Both the position numbers and the translations under genes were made by a program. Below, piece after piece: positions 20,643-32,828 of a stretch of DNA of 64,000 bases. The first letter of the stretch is position 1; every line of letters starts with the position of its first letter. Under the pieces are notes generated by a model, which was not told where the DNA came from, ran no database searches, and saw only the letters and a list, made by a program, of their open reading frames with translations. Origin of the DNA: Amoebidium appalachense (lineage: Eukaryota; Ichthyosporea); the NCBI GenBank assembly GCA_963693365.1, contig CAVNZM010000014.1, positions 2,294,001-2,358,000 of the forward strand. Direction: 5' to 3'.

Positions 20643-21398
20643 ACACGTACAGGGCACACCGGCCCTACGATGATGTATCTGTCTCCCCAGCCGTTCGTCA
20701 AACACTCCAACACTGGGGGTATCGACTAGACAGTGTAGATTTCGAAGCATACGCAAAAAAGGTGATTACACCGTCCTGCATCCCTCTCGCCCCCTTTTTT
20801 TTTCCGGATACTTCTATACAGAGACAGACACACACAGACACATGCGCACAGTGACACATCTATCAAGGCTATATGTGGCGGCTTGATCAAGCATCCACAG
20901 CCAACAGTCCCATAATTGAGCTTATATTGGTTCGGTTGTAACGGACCGGGTGTTTGTCTGTCCGGACCGGATAGTTGCAGCACCATGACATGACCATCAT
21001 CGTATTTTACCATTGATATTTTTGCCACCCCGGGGGGGGGGGGGGGGGGGGGGGGTTTGGCCCGGGGGGGGGGGGGGGGGGCTTGCGCTCTGGGGAGGGA
21101 GGGAGGGGGGTCCTTGGTGGGGATAGGAGGGGTTTGGGGGGCAGGGGGGGAAGGGGGGGGGAGTGAACTGGCGGGTGTGCAAAATCGCGCAGTATGTTGG
21201 CCTCACTTCGTGTGTCCCGAAAACTGATCATATTCTGTTTCTTGTTTGCAGGTGCGGGCAGGAGCAAAGACAGCGTTCATTTCGGAGCCAGTGGCTTTGA
21301 GCCAATCAAATGCGGAGGAGAAGGAAGCAGCCAATAAGAGGGCGGCTGATGCGGCGCAGGCGAGGGGGGACAGGGCCAAGCGGGGACGAGGGGATTGA
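15288..21398 (+). CDS. Conserved protein of unknown function, about 8 exons
   Basis: Exons: first exon from ATG 15288 ([20 protein letters not shown]; 3' end uncertain, 15374 keeps phase), then 16300-16349, 16960-17122, 18017-18127, 18675-18799, 19645-19719, 20653-20761, 21252-21398 (TGA). Phases of exons 2-8 join without a break to 259 residues. The core reads [62 protein letters not shown] and [15 protein letters not shown] recall this pattern from uncharacterised proteins of fungi and algae (a FRPNLTP..., [13 protein letters not shown], [17 protein letters not shown] order), with no named family or function. It is rich in Trp, Tyr and Arg and has no membrane helix or signal peptide; the C-terminus is basic (AKRGRGD). 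The exon 16300-16349 is short and the least certain. Confidence 0.8.
15606..15725. repeat. (TTTA)n array followed by T-run and G-run
   Basis: About 20 near-perfect ATTT units (15610-15698) pass into a T-run (15699-15719) and then G-runs, within the first intron of the conserved unknown gene. It is the only tetranucleotide array of this kind in the window. Confidence 0.9.
18165..18674. repeat. Intron made of (CA)n, a C-run and more (CA)n
   Basis: Nearly the whole intron between exons 18017-18127 and 18675-18799 is repeat: (CA)n (18172-18200), a C-run of about 50 bases (18236-18284), then CA, CACT and CGTA repeats up to the acceptor 'catacacag' at 18674. Confidence 0.85.
19100..19360. repeat. 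(GT)n array with GGGT interruptions
   Basis: About 250 bases of (GT)n with periodic GGGTGT interruptions within the intron before exon 19645-19719. It is read on the opposite strand as (AC)n, so CA- and GT-strand repeats both occur in introns of the same gene. Confidence 0.9.
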
Positions 21399-22262
21399 TA
21401 GGTGGATCTGCGGCTTTGTGAGTGTTAGCACATAGAAAGACCCAAGACCTGCAGTTGTTTTTAGAAAAGAAGAAGAGGGGGTTTCTTTTAGCCCGATTAA
21501 TAGGGCCACATTCCAGCACATCCGGTCAAGCCATATTAATCAAAATTTCGAACCGCAATCCTGTTCCTAGCGCTTGGTTATTCTTATTCCCGTTTTCTTT
21601 CTTTTTTGTCTTTTGTCTTTTTTATTTGAGTGTGTTACGGCACATCTGTGCCTTGCTGCCGGCAAACCTTGTCTGTTACCGGGACCGACTCTGATGGGCA
21701 GCAGGCCAATCACATAGCTAGAAATCCTTCTGACTCGACCCGACCCGGAATGCTTAAAGAACCCCCTTTAATGCTGCTTTAAGGCTTCTTTTTTGGTGCC
21801 CTCTCGATCTCCCTCTCTCCCCCCCCTTTTTTTTGGCGACTATCTTCTTTTGAACTATATACGTATATCTCTCTTATGTCACTTACGTTGTAGGGGAAGG
21901 ACTGGATAGGGAAATGGAGGAGGATGAAAGAGGGGCGGCAAGGCTACAAAACCATAATAGGGAAATGTAATTATCATGCGAGATTTTATTAACTGGGTCA
22001 AATAACATAGCTGAGTCAGAGCTGAAATAGGCATGTGTTGCGGCTGGGAGCCAATTGCATGTTAGGTTTTTCCCAGGTCAGGTATCGGATATATGGGAAC
22101 TTGATGTGATACCTTGTTAACATACTCTTTGCATGAAGGATGGCTTTGCTTTCCCCACGGATTTTGATGTCCGTATACTATCTCTACTTCATAGACTAAC
22201 CCAGTCTATGTAAACAAGATCTGCTATCGGAATCGAAAGGGTTTGATCGAGATCCGAAACAC

Positions 22263-22320
<58 letters not shown>

Positions 22321-22346
22321 GCGCGCGCGCACACACACACACACTA

Positions 22347-22436
<90 letters not shown>

Positions 22437-22877
22437 TATAACTGCAAATGCTAGTACGTACTGTATACAGTCAGACTCTATCTCCCCTCCCACCCTTCTC
22501 CCCACATTCCTCTGCTCTCTTTTCCGACTGCCACATTCCCCGTTTTTCCCTTCCCAGGCTCCTCCTCACCGGGCTCGGAGTCCTCTATTGTTTGTTGGCA
22601 CGCTTTAGCTGTCTAGATTTGTTGGCACGACCGTCGACGTCGATATTAGCTTCAAGTTCACTTGTGTGTGTGTGGATTCAGACAAAGTGATGAGGCCCTG
22701 GGTATGAGGGGTGCAATTGTGTGGGCCTTTTTTCATATGAAAAAAATTCTACACAAGGCACTGCCTTTGAAACAGCAAATCCATGGCATTGACTTACATA
22801 TGAAGAATATTCTATTATAACGGCCGGGACATGCGTGTGCAGTTGTGTGCAGCGCCGTATCACGACTCACTGCCCTC

Positions 22878-22916
<39 letters not shown>

Positions 22917-23409
22917 CTCCCCCCCCCCCCCCCCCCCCCCCCCCCTTCCCCTCCCCTCCCCGCCCCCTCCCCCTCCCCTCCTTCTCTCCCGGGCCCCCGT
23001 ACGCGTCCCACGAAATTCGCACCGAAAACAGGAAGAGGCCCGGATATACCTTCACACAACTATACATACACTGTCTCACACACACGCACACACGTGCACG
23101 CGCGTGTGTGTAAACACATAGGTTTGTAAAATGTGTGCAGTAAGAACAGGGTGTGTCTCAGTGAGTGCAGTGTGCTGCCAGCACTGAATATGGTTTAAAA
23201 AAACTCGACACATCCACCAAACCAATTCACACAACGAATGAACATGCATATGCCCGTACACCTTCTCTATGTTTTTTCAACCACATTCCGAGTCAGCGCA
23301 TGGTGGTGACACTGCACCCACACACCCCCTGCAGTTCAAACACCAAGCCTCCCTCCTTCCCTGCCCACCTGAACCAGGCTTAGGCTGACCTTCCCCCCCT
23401 TCCGCCCCT

Positions 23410-23449
<40 letters not shown>

Positions 23450-23964
23450 CTCCGCTCCCCCGGGGGCCCGCATACGTGCGGAAAAAATCCCTTCTGGGCG
23501 AATTCCGTAGACATTATGTACCACAATTTGTCACCCACCACGTGTACGACACAATATCATACCCAGCCTTCTCTAAAATATATAATCACACGTTCTGAGA
23601 CCAATATAAGTATCACCCCGTGCTTTGCAAATTTGGTTCGTGGCCACTGATTCCCGAGGTTTGGTGCGCAGAAACAATCTTGTATGCGTGCATGAAAATT
23701 CTACCACAAATTATGACTTTAAAAGCATTTTAGTCGTTAATCGCCAACAACTGTCCAAATAACCTGTTTTGCATAATTCTTCATCTCTTGCGTGGACTGA
23801 TTCACAGTGTAGTCAAACGTGAAGTCTCTCACTCTTTCCGGTTCTTGAGCTCCCTTTCACTTCCTGCACTTTCCGAACAACAGTGGTAGATTTCCGGTTT
23901 GTGTATAAGCGCTTTAGTCGCTATACCCCCGTGTATGGCAGAGTTCCCTTCCACATGAAACAAC
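21399..23964. other. Intergenic region with (CA)n-(AT)n repeat
   Basis: Holds a (CA)n (22260-22345) passing into a long (TA)n (22356-22434), C-runs (22880-22945 and 23413-23447), and short ordinary stretches. Frames in it encode only low-complexity peptides. I see no gene, RNA gene or transposon here. Confidence 0.6.
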
Positions 23965-26159
23965 ATGGAGGAAAGCATCACTAACGGTGATGACTTGGTT
24001 TCGGCCCCTCACACCAGCATCCAAGGTATGTGTTAGGGCCTGAAGTGGCAGGGCAGTTGCTTGTAGGCAGTGTGAGGAACAGGGCTGATGGCTTCCGGTG
24101 GCTTCACTAAACGTTCTTACGTTCTTGCCATTTGAATAAGTTGTGTTGCTCGGTATTGCTGTTGCTTGGTGTTGTTGTTGCTTGGCATTGCTGTTGCTTG
24201 GCATGGCCGTTGCTTGGTATTAATGATCTGTTGCTTGGTATTGCTGTTGCTTGGCATTGATGTTGCTCGGTATTGCTGTTTCTTGGACATGCTGCCTCTG
24301 ACGGCATTCTGTTTGCACCTGTGCTTTCATCCGTTCTTCGTTAACCAATCGCATGTTTGTTCACACGAGTTTCAGAAAGTCTCTCTCTCTCTCCCAAGTT
24401 CTCCGTCCGTTCCCCCCCGTCCCCCCCTCCCCCCACTCCACACACACACACACACACACACGCATAGCTTTCTTTCTTTCTTCCTCCCTCCAATGATTCC
24501 TCCCCATATATGTGGGCAGCCCCTCCTCCCTGCTTCTCCATTCATCTCTACAGTTTTCTTTCTACGTGACTGACTGTTTGCACCCGCAGATGCCCCCCTC
24601 CTTCGCCTTCCCAACAAGCTTCTCTTCCAGATTATTCGTCATCTGCCCCTTGCCACCCGTCTGTCGTTTTCCCTCGTGTGCCGCCGATGCTGTGCCCTGG
24701 CACGGTCCCCCTCAATTCGGTCGAGGGTAGACTAAAATCCGTTGTTCTTGCCAGGCAAAATTACACGTCGAGTATGCCGTCGGTCATCGTACGGATGTTG
24801 CGGAGCAGATGTCCCTTTCTGGAAAGTCTGTGTCTGGTGAGTCCATGTCGAACCTTCGTTGGTGGTGAGATACAATCAACCGTGTCTTCGAGCAAACAGC
24901 AAGTAAAGAGACTCAAGTTCGAAATACACGAAGACGACATGCCCGCCTTGCCGAAGTTACCCCTAATGTTTCCGCACGTCGAAGACATTGCCATCACCAT
25001 TTATGATCCGCTGCCAAATAAGAAGCTCGACTTTGGCGCACTGGGCAGTTGCGAGAACCTGAAGTGTTTGTCGATTACCGCAACACTTTTCAAGCGTAAT
25101 CGGGTGGAAGTGCCGTACCTTCCTAATTTGGAGGTGCTTTGAAATGAAGGAAGGGGAATTGCGCATGTGGATGTGTCAGTGGTCGGGCCTAATCGAAACT
25201 GCGCGTATTACCCTTGTGGGTAGCTACATCCACATAACGTTCCCTGGGTTTGAACCAGACCAGCTGGTGTCGTATTCTAGCGACTATGTACCACGCGATG
25301 ACCAGTACAAGGTGCTTCACCAAACCCCACCTGCATTCTTGGATAAATCCGCAAATACGATGAGACACCTCACCATTTACTGTTTCACATTTTCCACGGC
25401 GTGGCTAGCCCAGTTTGCCGCCCTCACATCGCTCAACATTACGAACTGCATTGTTTCGGTCGGTGAGGGGACACCAGAGATTGAAATCGTTTTGGATTGG
25501 ATGCCGTTGCTTCGGGAGCTAACTATTGCCTACGGTCAAGATGTCACGCACATTTCAGCAATGTCGGCACATAGGCACATTAGGACGGTGACAGTCGCAG
25601 GGTGCAAATCTTTGCGCAATGTCGGAGGATTATCGAAATGCACCAAGTTGCAAAAGGTTACAACATTACGCTGTCCGAAACTCGAGCCCCTCACCTTCGA
25701 TCTGCCGCAATCCATTGTCAATTTGTCTCTTGAAGCTTTTGGATCCGGGGACACGCTGTTTGAAATCAACCACCCCAACCTGAGGTCGTTAACGATTGGC
25801 TACTGAGACGACCTCGCCACATTTGGCAATGTGCCCATGCATGCACCAATGCTAGCGACTGTAAAGATAAGCACATGCACAAGCTGGCCGACATAAGTGC
25901 ACTAGCAGGCGCCACGGCCCTTGCAATACTCGAATTGAACGACTTGGGTTCATTACGCAGCCTCGACTCTCTAAGGGGCCATCCGAACCTATCCCTTCTA
26001 GTGCTGGATCGTTTTCCAGATATGGACCTTACCCCCCTTGCGACATGTCCTAAAATCTCGTTCGAGTCTTTACGACGCCGTTCTTATTTCACGTCAGATG
26101 AGCAATGGAAGCGGATGGAAGAGCTGGGAGATGCCATACAGAGACGGGTCCTTGGCTAG
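23965..26159 (+). pseudogene. Broken F-box / leucine-rich-repeat gene
   Basis: F-box proteins recruit substrates to SCF ubiquitin ligases. Exon 1 (23965-24025) reads MEESITNGDDLVSAPHTSIQ and ends at a GTATGT donor; exon 2 starts at 24590 after 'cacccgcag', and the split codon restores the frame into APLLRLPNKLLFQIIRHLPL, a clear F-box, up to a TAG near 24730. The rest of the protein continues in shifted frames: 24678-25142 (CPFLESLCL, LGSCENLKCLSI), 25144-25803 (ALTSLNITNCI, HPNLRSLTIGY), a TGA at 25804-25806, then 25875-26159 (HPNLSLLVLDRF). These are irregular leucine-rich repeats. So there are about three frameshifts and one in-frame stop, while start and splice sites look intact. It is either a young pseudogene or a gene with sequence errors; several independent lesions favour a pseudogene. 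Confidence 0.75.
24140..24290 (+). repeat. Minisatellite of GTTGCTTGG(T/C)ATTGCT units
   Basis: In the intron of the F-box gene, units of 12-15 bases based on TTGCTTGGTATTGCTG recur about eight times with small variation. On the other strand it encodes a repetitive peptide rich in Ser, Asn and Gln, which I regard as meaningless. Confidence 0.8.
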
Positions 26160-27615
26160 GCCAGGCAGTATGTACTCCTCCCCCTCCCCCCCCCCCCCCC
26201 CCCCCCTCCCTCCCTCCCTCCCTCCACCTCGGCAAAGGACCGCACGTGCATGCGCACTCGCGTGTGCGCTTGGCACACAAATGTACACACACACACTTTC
26301 TCTCATCCCCCTTCTCTGGAGTCCACCACCGTCTCTTTCTCCCTCCCCCCTCTCTCTTCTCTCTCTCTTTTTCCTCCCCTCCCCCCCCCAACTTCTCACC
26401 TCCCCTTCTCCCCTCCAGACCACCTTCCCTCTCCCGCCTCTGGCTTGCTGGTGCGCTCTTTCTCTCTCCCCCTCTCCCCGCTCCCCCCCCCCCCCCCCCT
26501 TCACTCAGTCATTACGCTATTGGATACAGAAATCCCCCCTCTCCTCCTACATCCAACATTACTTTTTCTCTTACCCCTCCCCTCCCCCCTCCCCCTCCCT
26601 GGTCCTCCTTACCCTCCTCTTATTGAAAATCCGCAGTAGGCACACCCATCAGGAGGTATGCGCGCACACAGGCATATGTATTAACAACACACCTGGGCCC
26701 ACACACATGCACACACAGCTCACATGCCCTCCCCGGCCCACACACTGTGACATTTGGAGTCTTCATCACGCACTCCAACCAAACCCACAGACAAAGCCCC
26801 CACCCCCAGGTGTGTGTGGGCTATTGATGCTGTGGTGGCCGAATTTGGGCTTCAACACGGTGACGGATTGGGGTGGGTGGAGCGCCTGGGAGGTTGGGGT
26901 TTGGAATTCATTGGGTGAAGTGATTTGCCTGGGAAAATACAGTATGCTCTTATCCAAAAATTATGTGCTTAATCTTGTGTTATTTGTTTATGGACCTTCT
27001 TTTTTGGGATTTGCATATCATGATCATTTGAAGTCACTGAGCATTTTGCTTATAATGCATTTGTGAATCTATATCAAGGACAGCTAAGAGTTGTTGTAAT
27101 GTAAACTCAACTACTAAAACCAAAGAACACATTGCCGGTTTGTGTGTTTCAAAATGGGGGGGGGGGGGTCTTTTTTTGCAATTTGTGCTTTTTGGTGAGT
27201 GCATGTCAATCACGCAGGGAGAGGGGGGGGGGGGGAGGTGAGTGCATGTCAATCACGCAGGGAGAGGGGGGGGGGGGAGGAGGAGGAGGTTTGGGGAGGG
27301 GGGGGAGGGGAGGGGGGGGGGGGAACGACATGCTTTTGCCTCGGATAGATATGGCGCATAGGGGGGGGGGGCCGGGGGGGGGGGGGGGGGGGGGTAATCA
27401 CTGCTGAGATGGAACAGTTTATGTAAACGTGAAAACACACTAGACATTAGTCGCTATGTAATCCACTAAGATACGTCGTGATTTGCTGAAAGTTGTTCAA
27501 GTAAAAAAGAGTCAAACTTTGCTCGTTTTCCTTTTTAGGTCTGCACTCTCAGGTAGTCCCACTCTGTCTATTGCGTATGAGTTGTGTTTTTTGTGCATGT
27601 GTGCTTGTGTTCTAG

Positions 27616-27796
27616 TGTGCACTACAATGGTCTGCTAACCGTACTATATATGTGCACTACAATGGTCTGCTAACCGTACTATATATGTGCACTACAATGG
27701 TCTGCTAACCGTACTATATCATGATGTGCACTACAATGGTCTGCTAACCGTACTATATATGTGCACTACAATGGTCTGCTAACCGTACTATATATG
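27616..27796 (+). repeat. 35-bp tandem repeat, five copies
   Basis: Five near-identical head-to-tail copies of a 35-base unit starting TGTGCACTACAATGGTCTGC and ending CGTACTATATA. Starts are at about 27616, 27651, 27686, 27725 and 27760; one junction carries a 4-base insertion. There are no spacers between units, so it is not a CRISPR-like array. Near identity suggests recent expansion. Confidence 0.95.
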
Positions 27797-28493
27797 TGTA
27801 CTCACATCAATAACATCTTGGAGGATATGTTGTGGTTGGCAGAACATCATGGGTTGCTAGATCTTTGCGGGTGAAAGATAAGTACCAAACTGTCTCTGAG
27901 CTTTGAAATTGGTCGTAAATCGACCAGTGCTGACCAGGATGTGAGATCCGCACTGCCTTTGCACTGTGCAAAGACAAATACGTTTGAGTTTTTTGTGTGA
28001 TGCAAAACGTGCAAATCAAGCATATACGGGGTGTGTCTTCTCCATTCTACTCCTTATTGATGATTGACTCGAAGTTGGTTTGCGACATACGTGCTAGTTC
28101 GTGCCCTGTGTACTGATGGGGGGGGGTGGGTGGGTGGGTGTGTGTGCACACATGTGCATGTTTGTGTGTGGGTGTGGGTAGTGGGTGTGTGGGTTGGTGG
28201 GAGGGTGGGTGTTGTGTGCATGCGTGTGTATGTTTCTATGTGTATGGCCGCGTGTGTGGGCGTGTGGGCGTGTGGGCCCTCGCGCGTGTGTGTATGCATG
28301 TGTGTGTAGGTGCATCTTTGTGTGTTTGTGGGTGTGGGTGTCTGTGCGTGTGTGTTTGAAGTTGGAGCTCTGGGCGAGAAAAGGAGGAGAAGTGGGGGGG
28401 GGGGACAGTGGCAGTGCCAGGTTTGGGGGGACGGGGGGAGGGGCGGGATGGGGGGAGACAGTGGTAGTGGGTTTTTTTCAAGTTTTTTTTTTT

Positions 28494-28538
<45 letters not shown>

Positions 28539-28609
28539 GGGGGGAGGGACGAAGGAGGGAGTGGGGGCGGGGGGGGGGGGGAGGGGTAGGTGGTGGTGGT
28601 GGTTAGCGG

Positions 28610-28650
<41 letters not shown>

Positions 28651-28923
28651 GGGGCGGGGTAGGTGTGGAGTTCCCAAATTTAGGGTGAGGGAGACGGGGA
28701 AGCCGGGTGCCGGTTGGGGGGGGGGGGGGAGGGGATCCAGGTAGGCTCATTCGCCTTTTGTTCCGAGGTTACGAGAAGATAATTGAGAAACTGGTCCAAC
28801 GAAAAGGCACACATGTACAAAGAGGGGAGGATGAGGAGACATTTTTAGACATTTGTGTGCGTGCGTGCGCGCGTGCGTGCGTACGTGTGTGTCTGCGTGT
28901 GTGCATTTGTGTGTGTGTGTGCA

Positions 28924-28957
<34 letters not shown>

Positions 28958-29959
28958 TGTGCGCGTGCGTCTTTGTATCAGGCCCTGATGTGTGCTCGAT
29001 TGTTTTGGTGTGTGTGTGAGTTTGTCTGTGTCTGTATTTAAAATGGAGGGGAAGTGGGGGATTGGGGGAAGAGGGAGAGGGGGGGGGGGGGACGAGTTAA
29101 TAAATAGTTGAGTGGGAAAGTTCTGATTGAGGACCCCCCCCCCCAACCCCTACCCGGTGCACAAAACATGTGTGCCCCTTCCCCCCCTCCCCCCCCCCCC
29201 CCCCCCCCCCCCCCCCGCCCCTGCCCCTCCATCCCCAGCTTTTCCAACGATTGTCTGTCCCAACCCCCCCCCCCCCACCTTTTCGGCCCCAAAACGACTT
29301 TACTATTATCCTTTCTAGCCCACTAGTATGGAACCAAGTGTATAATTTCGCGCATGGGTGCCCATCTGTGTGTATGTGTGGTCCGCCCGTGTGTGTGTGC
29401 GGATGTGCCTTTTGTTTAGAGGGTATGTATACGTGTGTGAGCATGTGTTTTTCGGTGTGTCTTGTGGATATCGATATCACGTGCAGTTATACAACTTATG
29501 ATATGATCTAAGATTGTGTGTGCAAATCCTTACAATCGGGGGTGTGAACAGAACTCAATGGAGCGCAGGGCTTGTGCACTTTAAAACTTTAAAGAAACTG
29601 AAATACATGATTGGATGACGGTGTCATTGATATCAAAGAGCTGGCTGTGTGCCGTGGGGGGGTATGCCAGCCACATCTTAAGCAGGGAACGGATCTGCAT
29701 CATATCCACAACCCGTCAGAAGATGTCTTCCCCACCATCACCAGCTTTCCTTTCCCCTCTACCCCTCTCCTTTTCTCGTAGCACACATGTACTTGAAGCA
29801 CACACACACCTACATGTGTGCAGCAAACACACGTACATGTGCAGTACGGAAGTGCGCATGTGTATATGTGTAGCACACACGTACTACATATATGTAGAAC
29901 ACGCATGCATGACCCACTGGCTAAACAAGCAAGAGAAGTGAGTGGAAAACTTTAAACAT

Positions 29960-30097
29960 CTTTTTTTATTTCAACACATTGTAAATCACAGAGCGTAACT
30001 CAGTAGGGAAATCGTGGTATTCTTACTTTTAGGAACTGAGAGCTCTGATATGAGATCCCGATACTGCTGAAAATAACTGCCTGGCCTCATCCGTCCT
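29960..30097 (-). other. Possible terminal exon and poly(A) signal of a minus-strand gene
   Basis: On the minus strand a (CA)n 'cgtacacacag' acceptor is followed at 30097 by a frame reading RTDEARQLFSAVSGSHIRAL then SS and TAA at 30029. A minus-strand AATAAA lies further on, at about 29964-29972. The pattern equals other terminal exons here, but another frame also stays open, no upstream exon could be joined, and no family is recognised. Confidence 0.2.
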
Positions 30098-30105
30098 CTG
30101 TGTGT

Positions 30106-30173
<68 letters not shown>

Positions 30174-30550
30174 TTATCTGTGTGTACCAATGCGTTGATG
30201 CCTCGTGTGAAGGTGCCTGAGATGTATTTCGGCTCGTCACAAATTCTTCGACATTTGAACTTTTACCATTGGAAAGGGAGAAGGGGTAAATGGTTTGGGT
30301 GGTCGAAGGCATTGAGGAGTGTTTTTTTCTTTGGGGGGGGGGGGGGGAAGGGGGGGGGGGGGGGGGGAGGGGAAGGGGAGGGGGGGGGGGGGGGGGGGGG
30401 AGGGGGGGAATACTGTTTGGAAGTGACGGCAGCGACAGCAGAGGAGGAGGCAGAAAGGAGGTGGTGAAGGGGGGGGGGGGGGGGAGGGGGAGGGAAGCCT
30501 CGCGGAGAAGGAGGAATGCAACAAATGACTGCAGAGAATGACATGGCGGT

Positions 30551-30552
<2 letters not shown>

Positions 30553-30631
<79 letters not shown>

Positions 30632-30671
30632 GTGTGTGCGTGAGTGCTTGTGTGCATATGTGCGTGTGCAA

Positions 30672-30755
<84 letters not shown>

Positions 30756-30855
30756 CAGTGTGTGTGTGTGTGTGCGTATGCGTGTGCGTGCGTGTGCGTG
30801 TGCGTGCGCGTGTGCGTGCATGTGCGTGTGCGTGTGCGTGTGTGTGTGTGTCCCG
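30553..30855. repeat. Long (GT)n array
   Basis: About 300 bases of (GT)n interrupted by CGTG, AAATG and GACAG. It is one of the longest dinucleotide arrays of the window, together with 43677-43960. Confidence 0.95.
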
Positions 30856-31406
30856 TCTTTGGATTCTCTCGGACGGGCATTCATCATGTGTTATGGTAAT
30901 AGGGATGCACTACTGTTGGAGAGGAGACCACAGGTTGGTTGGGAAAAAAAAACACTGCAAGAATGAGCAACACGCACACACGTCCAACCACCGTGGGCGA
31001 CCCAACCCACCCCCAGCCACTAACCAATCCCTAACCACCGAGCCCGGCTTCTCCGCTGTCATGTGGCTGTACCATGACACGGATGATAATCTGAAAATCG
31101 TGACTCCACAAGCGTGCATGTTGTTTAAGTGTCCAGTGTGTTCTAATGGAAGTTACCTACTATGTACGTGTATTTGGAAGCTTTTCACAGCTCCGGAGAA
31201 TTACAAGGAAGATTAGGAGGCCTTGAATAACTATCCCTGGTAGCACCATGGTTTTTTATCTGGTGGTCTTCCATGTGGTGCACATGCGACCTTACAAAGT
31301 TTATGAAATTCGTACGGCATGTGAATATATGCATGCATGGATTAGGCCTTGTGTGCTCGTGCGTTCATGTGTATGCTGCAAGACTAAGTGCCGCCCGCAT
31401 GTGTGT

Positions 31407-31454
<48 letters not shown>

Positions 31455-31915
31455 AGGGGGAATCCAAAAAAAAAAAAAGGGGGGGGGGGGGGGGGGGAGG
31501 GGGGAACGTTGATGGTACCCGTGTGTGAGTGTTCTTGTGTTGTTTAACTTATTGACGAAGGTCAGGCTTATCGGCCTGTGTATCAACAGTAACAATTGCG
31601 GAAGAGTGAACACCATGACTCGGATTTTCAAAGTTTTGTTACTGACAGGCACAGGTTGGTCTGACACTCGCATAAAGTTAACGTTGGCGTAACCATTTAC
31701 GTTTTCACGTCCTAGCGGTTTCACGGTCAACCTACTTCAAGTTGGTCCCCTTCACCCTCCCCCCCCCCTCCCCCCTTAAAAAAGCAAAAGGTCCAGTCTG
31801 AGGGTTCTGGCTGTTTCAGTTTTCAAAGGCCGTCCGTCAGCACCTGAGAAAATAAGGGAATATTCTCCCCCCCCCCCCCCCCCCCCTCCCCCCCCCCCCT
31901 CCCCCCCCCCTCCCC

Positions 31916-31964
<49 letters not shown>

Positions 31965-32361
31965 GGGCCTCCCCTCCCTACCTCTTCATCCATACATGTA
32001 CGTATCCTCGTGAAAAATGTTCACAATCGAGGCTGCGGCCTCTATCTTGTATCCACATGTGTACACGTCAGGCTGCATTCAGATACACAAATACATAGAG
32101 GCCACCAGCCTGCCAGGCTCTCGACACAGCTGCACCAACTTTATACGGTTTTGCACACAGCTCAATAGTAAAGGGCGACGTCATAGTAGAGCTTTATTGG
32201 TCGACATCCGACATGGGCAATGCTACAGTAATTGTAGTAGCCATCTAAGACATGTCATTATGCTGCGTGAAAATTGGGTTGCCAAAATGCATTGAGAATC
32301 CTCGATGTGTTAATTGGTGGCCTTATTTTTATTTTTATTTTTTTTAAGTTAATTCTTTTTT

Positions 32362-32392
<31 letters not shown>

Positions 32393-32462
32393 GTCTTTAT
32401 ACTCACCGTACGAGAAAGTGTGTGTATGTGTGTGTGTGTATGTTGGGGGGGGAAGGGGGAGG

Positions 32463-32535
<73 letters not shown>

Positions 32536-32793
32536 GGGGCACGGACAAAATATTGAGCGCACACACGGGGAAATCTCCAAATGGCACACAAAAACATTGT
32601 CAAACACACAGACACCAGGCACGACATCAATACAGACACAAATTGGCACACACACCACTCACACACACACAGACACTCAACCACGTGCAAGCGCGCACGC
32701 CTGCGCGTGCACACACCCACACACCCACACACCCACACACACCCACACACACAGACACACACACACACACACACCCACCCACCCACCCAAACA

Positions 32794-32828
<35 letters not shown>

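Noticed and set aside
25804-25806. Selenocysteine or readthrough at the TGA of the F-box gene
   Set aside because: Frameshifts elsewhere in the same gene make simple decay or sequence error more likely, and no reason for a selenocysteine in an LRR is seen.
26038-27066. 342-codon plus-strand frame overlapping the F-box pseudogene end
   Set aside because: It is in another frame than the LRR coding sequence and most of it is a C/T-rich low-complexity tract followed by unrelated sequence.
27616-27796. CRISPR-like array
   Set aside because: The five units touch each other with no unique spacers, and the DNA is eukaryotic.
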